Source: Kamptonema formosum PCC 6407
GTDB lineage: Bacteria; Cyanobacteriota; Cyanobacteriia; Cyanobacteriales; Microcoleaceae
Direction of reading: 5' to 3'
Assembly (NCBI RefSeq): GCF_000332155.1
Contig: NZ_KB235903.1
Location: 981,565 to 1,045,564, forward strand
DNA length: 64,000 nucleotides
In this document: positions 34,067-43,623 of the stretch, piece after piece
How positions within the stretch are numbered: position 1 is the first letter of the stretch
How the letters are laid out: every line of letters begins with the position of its first letter
Notes under the pieces: generated by a model
The model's input: the letters and a program-made list of their open reading frames with translations, nothing else
What the model was told of the DNA's origin: nothing
Databases searched by the model: none
Position numbers and translations under genes: made by a program

Positions 34067-34813
34067 ATGGATGATGATGACTACCTAAGCGCAATTAATA
34101 CTGACGCTGAACTCGAAAGCCCTTTGGATCGTTTGGAGGAATCGGAACCCCCGCAGCCAGATCCAGAGGAAATGCTGCCTTTGCTGGAATCTCCAGAAGC
34201 CCAGCAGCGCATGATCGCAGCGAGGGCGTTTTGCGAACTCCAAGACGCTCGCGCTATACCCCATTTAATTCGCCTATTGCGAGATGGCTGTCCTTTAGTG
34301 CGGGTGAGTGCGGCTTATGCCTTGGGGCGCAACCCCAGCCGGGATGCGGTGGAAGCGCTGATCGACCAACTCAACCGTGATTGGAACGGTTATGTCCGCA
34401 AAGGCGTGGTTTGGGCCTTGGGAAATTGTCGCGATCGCCGCTCCTTAGCTCCCCTGATTGATGCCCTGAAAACTGATATTTCGGCTGTACGGTTGTGGGC
34501 GGCTAGTTCCCTCGGTCAGATGGCGACTGTCGGTTATGATGTAGCGATCGGTGCTGTTCCTCCCTTAATTGAAGCTTTGCGGCGAGACTCTGTAGCGGCG
34601 GTGCGGAGTAATTGTGCTTGGGCGATCGGTCAACTGTGCCGGGAATTGCCAAATAATGTGGTTTATGCTGGCGCGATCGATGGTTTGATTGAAGCTTTAG
34701 AAGAAGACCAAGATTTTAGCGTGCAAGAAGATGCCAAGTCATCGCTGTTGCGAGTTGGCGATCCGCGCGGGTTACAAATCATTGAAGATTTAGAAATGGA
34801 TGGCTTGCTGTAG
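34067..34813 (+). CDS. HEAT-repeat protein
   Basis: 248 aa, an acidic N-terminus followed by about five HEAT/PBS-lyase repeats (ARAFCELQDARAIPHLIRLL, VRVSAAYALGRNPSRDAVEAL, VRLWAASSLGQM, VRSNCAWAIGQL, VQEDAKSSLLRVGDPRG). Such repeats occur in bilin lyases (CpcE/F) and in NblB-like phycobilisome proteins, but also in many scaffold proteins. No catalytic residue is diagnostic; a helper in phycobiliprotein assembly or breakdown is possible. Confidence 0.85.
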   Translation: MDDDDYLSAINTDAELESPLDRLEESEPPQPDPEEMLPLLESPEAQQRMIAARAFCELQDARAIPHLIRLLRDGCPLVRVSAAYALGRNPSRDAVEALIDQLNRDWNGYVRKGVVWALGNCRDRRSLAPLIDALKTDISAVRLWAASSLGQMATVGYDVAIGAVPPLIEALRRDSVAAVRSNCAWAIGQLCRELPNNVVYAGAIDGLIEALEEDQDFSVQEDAKSSLLRVGDPRGLQIIEDLEMDGLL

Positions 34814-34898
34814 GTATTTGGCGATAGTTTTTACTCCATAAAATCAGGTTCTTTCAGCACAAATAAGTCATAAAGTTACGATACAAATTCATATCATT

Positions 34899-35480
34899 TT
34901 ATGAAATGGGATACAACCATTTGCGAAATAATTGTGTGAGGCGGGGCATAATTAAATAGGTGAGCAGGATAACAGTGAGACCTGTGACGATCAGAGTTTT
35001 GAGCAATGCAGGAAGTCCGGCTAGTAGCGGTACCAGCAAACGATTGAGAATAGAAATCGTAAAAAACACTCCCAACCATGTCACTAAAGCCATTTTGTAG
35101 CGAGGGGGTGGAGCCTTCATCGACCTGTTAGGGAGCGTAAACCAAGTTTCTAATCCGGTCAGGGTTTGAATATCTTCTGGCTTTTCAATCAACGGTTGCA
35201 ATTGCTCAATCCATTTTCGGCGAACATCCGATTCTAGCCAAGTTTTGAGATTGTCGTAACAATCGAACTTGAGAATCACCACGTACTCAGGATGAGCGTG
35301 ATGCTGTGGTCGAATAGTGCTTACACCCAGATGTCCCTTGAATTTTCGTGCATCAGCGGCGATGCCATGAAACCATGCTTCGTAACCTTGCTCGCGCCCC
35401 GGTTTCACTACATGAGAGATGATAGCGGTGACTAGATAGTTTTCTTCACTTATATCGATCGCCAACGGTTCTTCGTACAT
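34899..35480 (-). CDS. Antibiotic biosynthesis monooxygenase-like (ABM) domain with two membrane helices
   Basis: 193 aa. Residues 15-115 are an ABM/dimeric alpha-beta barrel domain (VTAIISHVVKPGREQGYEAW, HPEYVVILKFDCYDNLKTWL), then two hydrophobic helices at about 128-150 and 158-180. This combination matches a family of membrane-tethered ABM proteins found in several bacteria. Enzymatic function cannot be assigned. Confidence 0.82.
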   Translation of the reverse strand: MYEEPLAIDISEENYLVTAIISHVVKPGREQGYEAWFHGIAADARKFKGHLGVSTIRPQHHAHPEYVVILKFDCYDNLKTWLESDVRRKWIEQLQPLIEKPEDIQTLTGLETWFTLPNRSMKAPPPRYKMALVTWLGVFFTISILNRLLVPLLAGLPALLKTLIVTGLTVILLTYLIMPRLTQLFRKWLYPIS

Positions 35481-35680
35481 AAAATTTAAAGACTTGCAAT
35501 CATTGACTAAGAACGATTAAAAACACACTCTACATAATTTACAACGAAGTAGTTGTCACCGCTACGTTTCAAGTACAGGACTTATTAATGGATGATTTTC
35601 CTGCTCTCATCCTACCTTTTTCTGTTCCCAGTTTGCTTGCTGTTTAACTTTTTCTCTCCCGCTCAGTGACAAAAGAGGGA

Positions 35681-36526
35681 TTACTTTGCACGCGATCGCT
35701 CAATTAATTGTTGTAACCTCGGATCGAGGTCAGCGATCGCTCCCAAGTTGAGACAAAAAACATTCTCAAGGGTAGCGCGTAACTCTGTAACCGTTGAAAG
35801 GACGCGATGTTCGGTTCTACCGTCCAAATAATGCACAGTAAACTGATTATTCCACAAGGCATAACGACAAGTTGAATCCGGTTTTGCAGCCATCAAGTTA
35901 GTAACAAAAATCGAGCCGGGATGAGTTGAAACATACCAATTACTCACCTCATAATCGGGTAATTCTTGCTCGTAAAGATCGAATCTATAAAGGGATTTCC
36001 ACTCCTGCTTGATATATGCTTGCATGACGTAGCTGCGCTCCGTTGCCATCAATCGAAATGATTCATGGGATGTAGCTTGTTCAATATCCGGGGTCAAAGC
36101 AAGCGGCGTGGTGAGCGTTAATCCTCCGAATCCCACATCTGCAATGTATGGCTCTCCATCAATATTGACCAACAGCACCATATGACTGCGAGGTGCGATC
36201 GTCCCTTCTGGCAAATTCCACAGCACGCGGGCTGCTAGATTCTTTACCTGAAAGCCAAGAGCAAGCAAAACAGCCCGCAACAGTGAATTTTGCTCAAAAC
36301 AATAGCCGCCCCGTCCCTCATTGATTAGTTTTTGTTGCAAGGAGGCTAAATCCAGCAAAACAGGTTGTTTCAAAAGTGAATTGAGGTTTTCAAAGGCGAT
36401 CGTTTGGGAATGTCTTTGATGAATTGCCTGTAACGTTGTCAGCTTGGGCGAGCAGTCGCCACTATAGCCAATTCGCTGAAAATAGGCATCAAGGTCGATT
36501 TCAGTCAGTCGTTGTTGCAATTGCAT
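35681..36526 (-). CDS. nat: Arylamine N-acetyltransferase
   Basis: 281 aa. The catalytic triad is visible: Cys76 in GRGGYCFEQN, His115 in SHMVLLV and Asp130 in YIADVGFGG. NAT enzymes transfer acetyl from acetyl-CoA to aromatic amines and hydrazines in the cytoplasm. It is 54 bp upstream (in transcription order) of nothing else on this strand; the cupin gene precedes it by about 54 bp, so the two may form an operon. Confidence 0.94.
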   Translation of the reverse strand: MQLQQRLTEIDLDAYFQRIGYSGDCSPKLTTLQAIHQRHSQTIAFENLNSLLKQPVLLDLASLQQKLINEGRGGYCFEQNSLLRAVLLALGFQVKNLAARVLWNLPEGTIAPRSHMVLLVNIDGEPYIADVGFGGLTLTTPLALTPDIEQATSHESFRLMATERSYVMQAYIKQEWKSLYRFDLYEQELPDYEVSNWYVSTHPGSIFVTNLMAAKPDSTCRYALWNNQFTVHYLDGRTEHRVLSTVTELRATLENVFCLNLGAIADLDPRLQQLIERSRAK

Positions 36527-36580
36527 ATTTTATTACGCTCGGAGTCAATACTGAGTTTCTTCATAGGGAATAATTAATCA

Positions 36581-37063
36581 TTATGTATCCAACGTTCCAA
36601 AAGGTTTAGCATCGGAGAAATCATAGATTTCGATAGCTCCTTCACGTCGAATCATCCGCTTCCCCAGACGCGGAAACTCTGCAATTTCTACATCCAGATT
36701 TTCGCCTCCTGTTAAATACACCAAATCCTCATCCCCGATATTTCTAAGATGATGAGCAACCGAAGGTGTGGGAAATCCCATAAAATCTCCTGGGTTAACT
36801 TCAAATTCTTCTTCACCAATCTCTGCAACGCCGTACCCCGATAGAATGTAAATCCATTCTTCCTCGCGATGGTGAGAATGATAGATGAAAGATTCTTTGC
36901 CAGGTGGAACTCTGATAAAATTGACTCCTGTACGTTTTAGGCCAACAGCTTTTCCTAACTGAGTTCCCGATAGTTCAGAATTGGCATTCCAGGGGTGGGA
37001 AAAGGGTTGCAGATTCGCAGCAATCTGTTCGGCGCGTAAAAGCAATGGGTGTCGATCTACCAT
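36581..37063 (-). CDS. Cupin-domain protein
   Basis: 160 aa from ATG at 37063, which has GGAGG ten bases upstream. A single cupin barrel with metal-binding type residues (FIYHSHHREEEWIYILSGYG then EFEVNPGDFMGFPTPSVAHH) resembling the AraC-type or mannose-isomerase-like cupins with a His-x-His-x4-Glu motif. Substrate unknown. It may be co-transcribed with the acetyltransferase gene. Confidence 0.85.
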   Translation of the reverse strand: MVDRHPLLLRAEQIAANLQPFSHPWNANSELSGTQLGKAVGLKRTGVNFIRVPPGKESFIYHSHHREEEWIYILSGYGVAEIGEEEFEVNPGDFMGFPTPSVAHHLRNIGDEDLVYLTGGENLDVEIAEFPRLGKRMIRREGAIEIYDFSDAKPFGTLDT

Positions 37064-37365
37064 AGGGTCATCCTCCAAAAACTAACTGTTCCAGTCAACT
37101 CGCAAGCTGGTATGTACCACCCGGTTTTAATGCCTGTTGGTAGGCTAGGCGAGAATGGATGCGATCGCAAAACTCTATTAGCCTTGGACGACTGGCATCC
37201 AATCCGCCTCGTGCAACCGCTACCTCGATAGGAAAGCTCATCTGAATATCAGCATTTGATCTAAATATATACATTTTAGGGGAAACGATTTATATCTAAC
37301 TATCTGATTCCTGTGCTAATGTCAAAATCCCAGGCGATCGCTGCTATCTTTGCTCCTAGCTAATC

Positions 37366-37638
37366 TCAATGACTTCTAGTTCTGAATAATCCTGCTACCA
37401 GCAAAACAATTCCTGTGAGGAAAAGGTAGACACTTTGAAGGAGAAAGCGATCGGCAGCAATTCGTCTATAGGTGTTGGTGATTGTCACATCAATACCGCC
37501 TCTGCCAAGTTTGCCAAAAAATGTACTGAGACTACTTTCAACTTGGGAAGGAAGAAAGGAGATGCTGATAAAAGCGATCGCCATCAGTGCGATACCAACG
37601 CCTATTAAGCTCAAATTAGAAGAAAAACGTCGCCACAT
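37366..37638 (-). CDS. Small membrane protein
   Basis: 90 aa with two hydrophobic helices (about 8-30 and 67-85) separated by a Gly/Ser-containing loop. Start with a basic MWRRF and ends in FRTRSH, consistent with both ends in the cytoplasm. No family recognised; could be a genuine small gene. Confidence 0.5.
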   Translation of the reverse strand: MWRRFSSNLSLIGVGIALMAIAFISISFLPSQVESSLSTFFGKLGRGGIDVTITNTYRRIAADRFLLQSVYLFLTGIVLLVAGLFRTRSH

Positions 37639-37875
37639 ACTCCAATTAATTTTTGATGATATTAAAGTAATTCGATGTTTTAAATTTTATCAACCAAAGC
37701 AACTTTGTCAAAGCTGGAAGATGAATCGATCCTTTGGGATTCACTTACGTTCCTAATTTTGCGACAAAAGGCGCTACAGCGACAGTGCGGTTTTTGCCTT
37801 CAGGCGATCGCACCACCAATATCTCCAGACTTGCTACTCTAGATAATAATTAGACAAAAGCAGTCCTAAGCAATT

Positions 37876-38769
37876 ATGAGCAGTACAGTTACATCCCCCC
37901 AACCTAACCTCAACCAGCAGCGGCCACTCTCAACAGCATCCCCCGACACATCCACATCCCTGCTCGGTGACTTCATTCAAGAAACACTAGCCTTAACCCG
38001 GCGACTGTTCATTCAGTTACAGCGGCGGCCCTCAACGCTAATTGCAGGTATTATTCAGCCCTTGATGTGGTTAGTATTGTTCGGAGCCCTATTTCAAAAT
38101 GCACCCGCTGGCTTATTTGGCGAAAGTCAGAATTACGGGCAATTTCTCGGTGCAGGCGTAATCGTCTTCACCGCCTTTGCTGGTGCCCTAAATGCTGGTT
38201 TACCAGTGATGTTTGACCGCGAATTTGGCTTCCTCAACCGTTTATTAGTTGCGCCTCTAGCTTCTAGGTTTTCAATTGTTTTAGCCTCAGCGATCTTCAT
38301 CGTTACCCTCAGCTTCATCCAAACCGGGGCAATTGTAGCAGCGGGTGCATTTTTGGGCGCGGGACTACCAGGATTCGCAGGATTAATGGCGATCGCATTG
38401 ATTATTTTCCTCTTAGTCTTAGGCGTGACAGGCATCAGCTTAGGCTTAACCTTCGCTTTACCTGGCCACGTCGAACTCATCGCCGTAATCTTTGTCACCA
38501 ATTTGCCTTTATTATTTGCCAGTACAGCCCTCGCACCGCTGTCCTTCATGCCTCACTGGTTGCAAGTTGTCGTCACCCTTAACCCTCTAAGTTATGCGAT
38601 CGAACCCATTCGCTACCTGTATCTTCACAGCAATTGGTCATTAGCTAGTGTAGTTATGCAAGCACCTTGGGGCGATGTTACTTTTGGCGGTGCATTGTTA
38701 GTATTGCTAGCTTTTGATGTTGTGGCGCTATTAGGAATTCAGCCCTTATTGCGTCGTCGCTTTGCGTAA
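37876..38769 (+). CDS. ABC-2 type transporter permease
   Basis: 297 aa with six hydrophobic segments. RPSTLIAGIIQPLMWLVLFG, VIVFTAFAGALNAGLPVMFD and REFGFLNRLLVAPLASR are the landmarks of DrrB-like ABC-2 permeases. It works with a separate ATPase subunit, which is not in the adjacent sequence. Likely substrates are lipids, polysaccharides or drugs. Single gene; ends in a bidirectional terminator. Confidence 0.9.
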   Translation: MSSTVTSPQPNLNQQRPLSTASPDTSTSLLGDFIQETLALTRRLFIQLQRRPSTLIAGIIQPLMWLVLFGALFQNAPAGLFGESQNYGQFLGAGVIVFTAFAGALNAGLPVMFDREFGFLNRLLVAPLASRFSIVLASAIFIVTLSFIQTGAIVAAGAFLGAGLPGFAGLMAIALIIFLLVLGVTGISLGLTFALPGHVELIAVIFVTNLPLLFASTALAPLSFMPHWLQVVVTLNPLSYAIEPIRYLYLHSNWSLASVVMQAPWGDVTFGGALLVLLAFDVVALLGIQPLLRRRFA

Positions 38770-38778
38770 TCACAACTT

Positions 38779-38812
38779 ATAGCAACCGCTGAAAGCGGTT
38801 GCTATATTTTTA
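38779..38812. terminator. Bidirectional terminator between convergent transporter genes
   Basis: ATAGCAACCGC and GCGGTTGCTAT (11 bp) with loop TGAAA, flanked by A/T-rich sequence on both sides, in the 40 bp between two convergent genes. Confidence 0.8.
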
Positions 38813-39622
38813 ATTCTTAATTCCCGTCGCTGCAATACCTCGAATAAACTGTTTTTGACCGATTAAAAATAACACCACCACAGGCAAAGTGGCAATAACA
38901 ACCGCTGCCATTAATAAAGGCCAACTGCTGGTAAACTGTTCCTGAAACTCAGCCAAAACTAATTGCACAGTCCTTAACTCCGGCCTCGTCGTAAACACCA
39001 ACGGCTTAAACAAATCGTTCCACTCGCCGATAAAAGCAAACAAAAATAGCGTCACCAAAGCGGGACGCGCCAAAGGTAACATCACCAACCACAAAACTTG
39101 CCAGCGATTTGCCCCATCCAAAGCCGCCGCCTCCTCCAACTCCACCGGAATCGAGCTAAAATACTGGCGCATCAAGAAAATCCCAAATCCACTCGCCGCC
39201 GTCGGTAAAATCAGAGCCCCGTAAGTATTGAGTAGGTGGCCCCACTTCAAAACCAGGAAGATAGGAATCGCCAATAGCTGAAACGGAATCACCAGCGTTG
39301 CCAAAACCACCAAAAGCAAAGCCCCACGCCCTCGGAACTGCAACCGGGCTAAAGCGTAACCAGCTAAAGCCGACGTAACCACCTGACACCCTGTCACCGC
39401 CAGTGCCACTAAAGTAGAATTAATAAAAGCCAGTAAAAAGTTTCCCCTACGCCAAGCTTCAAGATAATTAGCTAGAGTTAGATCAGTTGCTTTGATAGAA
39501 ACTGGGGTGAATGATGTAACAACTACAACAGCAAGGGGGATCAGCACCACAGCGGCCCCAACCAACAAAAAAAACCAAATGAGCATTTCTCCTGCCCTGG
39601 ATGTCTGAAATTGTTTAGCCAT
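38810..39622 (-). CDS. Carbohydrate ABC transporter permease (MalG/LacG type)
   Basis: 270 aa, six membrane helices. The cytoplasmic EAA loop is present (PVELEEAAALDGANRWQVLW). The protein starts with an N-terminal helix as in MalG-type permeases, which pair with a MalF-type permease, a binding protein and an MsmK-like ATPase. None of these partners is adjacent, so this is an isolated subunit. The upstream gene is ado, on the opposite strand. Confidence 0.92.
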   Translation of the reverse strand: MAKQFQTSRAGEMLIWFFLLVGAAVVLIPLAVVVVTSFTPVSIKATDLTLANYLEAWRRGNFLLAFINSTLVALAVTGCQVVTSALAGYALARLQFRGRGALLLVVLATLVIPFQLLAIPIFLVLKWGHLLNTYGALILPTAASGFGIFLMRQYFSSIPVELEEAAALDGANRWQVLWLVMLPLARPALVTLFLFAFIGEWNDLFKPLVFTTRPELRTVQLVLAEFQEQFTSSWPLLMAAVVIATLPVVVLFLIGQKQFIRGIAATGIKN

Positions 39623-39827
39623 AAATGCTCTAAGTGAGGTAGAATGCCGATTTTTTCACGCTTTGAGCCTCTGTAGCTTCGCGGAGTCCAACAAAACTGG
39701 TAAATTGTTCGTTTAAATAGGTAAAGTAAACTATAAGCTAAGTTAAGTAAAATAACTTTACCTTTGACCCCAGTTCCAAAGCTCTATTTAAGTATTTACT
39801 CTTTTGTGATGAGGAGACGACAGACCT

Positions 39828-40523
39828 ATGCAGCAGCTTGAGGCCAGCCCAGCAATCGACTTTGAAACGGCAACCTACAAAGATGCCTACAGCCGGATTA
39901 ACGCCATTGTGATCGAAGGCGAACAGGAGGCTTATGACAACTACATCAGACTGGGCGAAATGCTGCCTGACCAAAAGGATGTGCTGATTGCGTTGTCTAA
40001 GATGGAAAACCGACACATGAAAGGGTTCCAAGCTTGCGGCCGCAATCTTAAGGTAACGCCAGACATGGAATTTGCCAAGGATTTCTTTGCGGCACTGCAC
40101 AGCAATTTCCAAGAAGCAGCGGCAGCAGGTAAGGTGGTGACTTGTTTGGTGATTCAAGCGCTGATTATCGAGTGCTTCGCGATCGCAGCTTACAATATTT
40201 ACATCCCCGTTGCCGATGACTTCGCTCGAAAAATCACCGAAGGGGTAGTTAAAGATGAGTACAACCACCTCAACTTTGGCGAAGAATGGCTCAAAGCCCA
40301 CTTTGAGGAATCCAAAGCTGAAGTCGATACAGCTAACCGCCAAAACTTACCCATAGTCTGGCGAATGCTCAACCAAGTTGAAGACGATGCCCGCGTTTTG
40401 GGCATGGAAAAAGATGCCTTAGTTGAGGATTTTATGATAGCCTACGGCGAAGCCCTCAGCAATATTGGCTTTACCACTCGCGACATTATGCGGATGTCCG
40501 CCTACGGTCTTACCGCTGCATAA
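39828..40523 (+). CDS. ado: Aldehyde deformylating oxygenase
   Basis: 231 aa. Di-iron ligands fall at the positions known from the family: Glu32, Glu60, His63, Glu115, Glu144 and His147. The enzyme converts fatty aldehydes to alkanes or alkenes and formate, using ferredoxin and oxygen. The partner acyl-ACP reductase follows on the same strand, the usual cyanobacterial pair. The spacer between them consists mainly of heptamers. Confidence 0.97.
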   Translation: MQQLEASPAIDFETATYKDAYSRINAIVIEGEQEAYDNYIRLGEMLPDQKDVLIALSKMENRHMKGFQACGRNLKVTPDMEFAKDFFAALHSNFQEAAAAGKVVTCLVIQALIIECFAIAAYNIYIPVADDFARKITEGVVKDEYNHLNFGEEWLKAHFEESKAEVDTANRQNLPIVWRMLNQVEDDARVLGMEKDALVEDFMIAYGEALSNIGFTTRDIMRMSAYGLTAA

Positions 40524-40531
40524 AAATGGCT

Positions 40532-40720
40532 AATTGCTAATGGCTGATAGCTAAAAGCTAAAAGCTAAAAGCTAAAGGCTAATAGGGAAGAAAGAGTTTT
40601 GAGTTAAAGATTTAATTTCCTAACTCATAAGTACCAAATTAGCAATTAGCAATTAGCAATTAGCAATTAGCAATTAGCAATTAGCAATTAGCAATTAGCA
40701 ATTAGCAATTAGCAATTCCA
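40532..40720. repeat. Heptamer arrays between ado and aar
   Basis: AGCTAAA units at 40550-40583 and about 11.4 copies of TTAGCAA at 40639-40718, the longest uniform array in the window. They fill most of the 227-bp spacer within a two-gene pathway operon. Confidence 0.85.
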
Positions 40721-40750
40721 CCTAACAACAGAAAACTGACTTTTTATTTA

Positions 40751-41773
40751 ATGTTTGGTTTAATTGGTCACTTAAGTAGCTTAGAACACGCCCAATCAGT
40801 CGCAAAAGAGTTGGGCTATCCAGAATACGCGGATCAGGGGCTTGACTTTTGGTGCAGCGCTCCTCCTCAAATCGTTGATGATATCACTGTAACTAGCATC
40901 ACAGGTCAAAAAATAGAGGGTCGCTATGTAGAATCTTGCTTTCTACCAGAAATGCTGGCCAATCGCCGAATTAAGGCAGCTACGCGGAAAATACTCAACG
41001 CGATGGTTCACGCTCAAAAGCACGGCATCAATATTACAGCTTTAGGTGGATTTTCTTCGATTATCTTTGAAAATTTCAACTTGCAGCAGATTCAGCAAAT
41101 TAGGAATATTAAGTTGGAGTTTGAACGCTTCACTACTGGTAATACCCATACTGCTTATATTATCTGTCGCCAAGTAGAAGAAGCCGCGCCTAAGTTGGGA
41201 ATAGATTTGTCTCAGGCTACTGTGGCAGTTTGCGGGGCGACTGGTGATATTGGTAGTGCAGTTTGTCGCTGGCTGAATAACCGGACAAATGTTAAAGAAT
41301 TGTTGCTAATTGCTCGCGAACGCGAACGCTTGCAAGCCTTAGAATCGGAATTAGGGCGCGGCAAAATAATGGATTTAGAGGAAGCTCTACCTCTAGCGGA
41401 TATTATAGTTTGGGTAGCGAGTATGCCCAAGGGAGTTGAAATTAATCCCAAAGAATTAAAGCAACCTTGTCTGATGATTGATGGCGGCTATCCTAAAAAT
41501 TTAGCAAGTAAAGTTCAACATCCGGGAGTTTATGTACTTCAGGGTGGGATAGTGGAACATTCTCTAGATATTGACTGGAAAATTATGAAAATAGTCAGTA
41601 TGGATGTGCCAGCTCGTCAGTTGTTTGCTTGTTTTGCTGAATCCATGTTGCTGGAGTTTGAAAAGTGGTACACGAACTTTTCTTGGGGACGAAATCAGAT
41701 CACTATTGAAAAGATGGAGATGATCGGGAAAGTTTCTCTAAAACACGGATTTAGACCCCTGTTATTGTTTTAG
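40751..41773 (+). CDS. aar: Long-chain acyl-[acyl-carrier-protein] reductase
   Basis: 340 aa, full length. The nucleotide-binding loop is [10 protein letters not shown] (161-170), and the active-site Cys294 lies in [10 protein letters not shown], as in the Synechococcus enzyme. It reduces acyl-ACP to fatty aldehyde with NADPH and feeds ADO. A ribosome-binding sequence is not obvious before the ATG. Confidence 0.97.
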   Translation: MFGLIGHLSSLEHAQSVAKELGYPEYADQGLDFWCSAPPQIVDDITVTSITGQKIEGRYVESCFLPEMLANRRIKAATRKILNAMVHAQKHGINITALGGFSSIIFENFNLQQIQQIRNIKLEFERFTTGNTHTAYIICRQVEEAAPKLGIDLSQATVAVCGATGDIGSAVCRWLNNRTNVKELLLIARERERLQALESELGRGKIMDLEEALPLADIIVWVASMPKGVEINPKELKQPCLMIDGGYPKNLASKVQHPGVYVLQGGIVEHSLDIDWKIMKIVSMDVPARQLFACFAESMLLEFEKWYTNFSWGRNQITIEKMEMIGKVSLKHGFRPLLLF

Positions 41774-41787
41774 TTAACAGTTGATAG

Positions 41788-42264
41788 TTAACTATTATCC
41801 GTGCAGTTCTTGATGATCATTACCTCCATAATTTTTTGACCGATTTCGTCTTTAAGTTCTAATGCTTCCCAGAGTTCAACTAGCAAGTCTTGTTCCTCTT
41901 GGGTAAAAACTCCATCGGCTAAAACTAGATCGGCGGCGATGGCAAAAGCTGTTTGTCGTAACTTAGGTGTTAGCCCGTTTTTGGCAGCGATGAATACATC
42001 GGACGGTCTGTACTTATTTACCAAGCCTAAAACTTTCTTAAAAAGCTCTTGGAATTCTTCGCGGGAATAAGAACTGAAAAGGCGGACGTGATTAGCACCA
42101 AGTGTCTGCTTTTCTTCTTGGGCCATTTTGCCATCGGCACTGACGGCTAATATGGAAATAGCCATTAGTGCTTCGGGTGCAGTTAGTTCGATGCCACTTG
42201 CTTTACTGTTCGCAGTTCTGAAGAAGTCAGAAGATTTTGCGTTTTTTTGACTTTGGTAGGACAT
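41788..42264 (-). CDS. TerB-like tellurite-resistance family protein
   Basis: 158 aa from ATG at 42264 (MSYQSQKNAKSSDFF); the longer frame to 42318 lacks support. Two related helical units (ELTAPEALMAISILAVSADG and QTAFAIAADLVLADGVFTQE) with the acidic DG-x-x-x-x-EE pattern are typical of the TerB/DUF533-like metal-binding helical fold. Role unknown; TerB-type proteins are linked to stress and membrane-associated functions. The 3' end is convergent with aar. Confidence 0.82.
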   Translation of the reverse strand: MSYQSQKNAKSSDFFRTANSKASGIELTAPEALMAISILAVSADGKMAQEEKQTLGANHVRLFSSYSREEFQELFKKVLGLVNKYRPSDVFIAAKNGLTPKLRQTAFAIAADLVLADGVFTQEEQDLLVELWEALELKDEIGQKIMEVMIIKNCTDNS

Positions 42265-42456
42265 AATTAGTGTTAGTAAAAATTTCTTTGCTGTCGAGTT
42301 TACAGAGATTTCCCGCACAAAGCAATTCCCTAACCGGGGGTGAATAGCTGCGATCGCGCCTCAAAAGAGGTTAAGTAGATTTGAAACTTTCGCTCTTCAC
42401 ACCTGACAGGGTAGGATCGATCCAGACTAAATCCAAATTTTATCGAAATTCCTAGT

Positions 42457-43437
42457 GTGCCCAACGCTGACCGTAAACCCCTCCTATTAGAATTTGAAAA
42501 GCCCCTGGCGGAACTGGAAACCCGGATTAACCAGATTCGCCAACTAGCTGACGAAAATGGTGTAGATGTCTCCGAGGACATTCGCCAGTTGGAAGCACGA
42601 TCGGCCCAACTTCGTCAAGAGATTTTTACCGGCTTGTCGCCGATACAACGGCTGCAACTGGCTCGTCACCCCCGTCGCCCTAGTACCCTAGATTATATTC
42701 AGGCAATTAGCGACGACTGGCTGGAGCTACACGGCGATCGCGGCGGCTCAGACGACCCCGCCCTCGTTGGTGGTGTGGCCCGCCTTGACGGACGACCTGT
42801 AGTGATTATTGGTCATCAAAAAGGTCGCGATACTAAAGATAATGTCGCCCGTAACTTCGGTATGGCTTCCCCTGGTGGCTACCGCAAAGCTATGCGCCTG
42901 ATGGAACATGGCAATCGCTTTGGAATGCCAATTTTGACCTTTATCGATACTCCCGGCGCTTTACCTAGCGTTGAGGCAGAAAAACTTGGCCCTGGAGAGG
43001 CGATCGCCTACAATCTCCGGGAAATGTTCAGCCTCGATGTTCCGATTATCTGCACTGTCATCGGCGAAGGTGGCTCTGGCGGCGCTTTAGGTATTGGTGT
43101 CGGCGATCGGCTATTGATGTTAGAACATTCTGTTTACACGGTGGCAACCCCCGAAGCTTGCGCCGCCATCCTCTGGAAAGACGCAGGCAAAGCTAACTTG
43201 GCAGCAGAAGCCTTAAAAATTACTGCCGCAGACTTAAAAAATCTGGGTATCCTTGATGAGATCGTACCCGAGCCCAACGGCGGCGCTCACGCTCATCCCC
43301 TTAAGGCTGCTGAAATTTTGAAACAATCTTTGTTACAGAACTTAACCGAACTGACCCAGCTCACCGGCCAGCAGCGTCGCGAACTCCGATATCAAAAATT
43401 CCGTAAAATCGGTGTATTCACTGAAATTGGAGTTTAA
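42457..43437 (+). CDS. accA: Acetyl-CoA carboxylase carboxyltransferase alpha subunit
   Basis: 326 aa, using GTG at 42457 as start (no ATG nearby in frame; the N-terminus [20 protein letters not shown] fits the family). The carboxyltransferase core is intact: [34 protein letters not shown] and [14 protein letters not shown]. With AccD it transfers carboxyl from biotin to acetyl-CoA, making malonyl-CoA for fatty acids. Next to it are ado-aar, which consume fatty acyl-ACP, but no joint operon is evident. Confidence 0.97.
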   Translation: MPNADRKPLLLEFEKPLAELETRINQIRQLADENGVDVSEDIRQLEARSAQLRQEIFTGLSPIQRLQLARHPRRPSTLDYIQAISDDWLELHGDRGGSDDPALVGGVARLDGRPVVIIGHQKGRDTKDNVARNFGMASPGGYRKAMRLMEHGNRFGMPILTFIDTPGALPSVEAEKLGPGEAIAYNLREMFSLDVPIICTVIGEGGSGGALGIGVGDRLLMLEHSVYTVATPEACAAILWKDAGKANLAAEALKITAADLKNLGILDEIVPEPNGGAHAHPLKAAEILKQSLLQNLTELTQLTGQQRRELRYQKFRKIGVFTEIGV

Positions 43438-43623
43438 TTTTCCTTGGAAACCAGAATAGCCTGCCAGCAGTGCTATAATTTCTCAGAAGACACGGACTTA
43501 ACAATTCTTCATGTAAATCTCATAATTCCCGGTTTTTAAGTGTGTATTGTCGGCAGCTTTCTATTATGCCTAAGAAAGCTGCCTGGCTCAAAGGACGTGC
43601 CCCACAAAATATCGGCAAATTTG

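Noticed and set aside
38133-38549. Long antisense frame within the ABC-2 permease gene
   Set aside because: It lies completely within a well-supported gene and its composition (Ala/Pro/Lys/Thr) is that of a shadow frame.
40639-40718. Regular short repeats that could suggest a CRISPR array
   Set aside because: The units are uninterrupted heptamers without unique spacers; no cas genes are near. Same for the other heptamer arrays.
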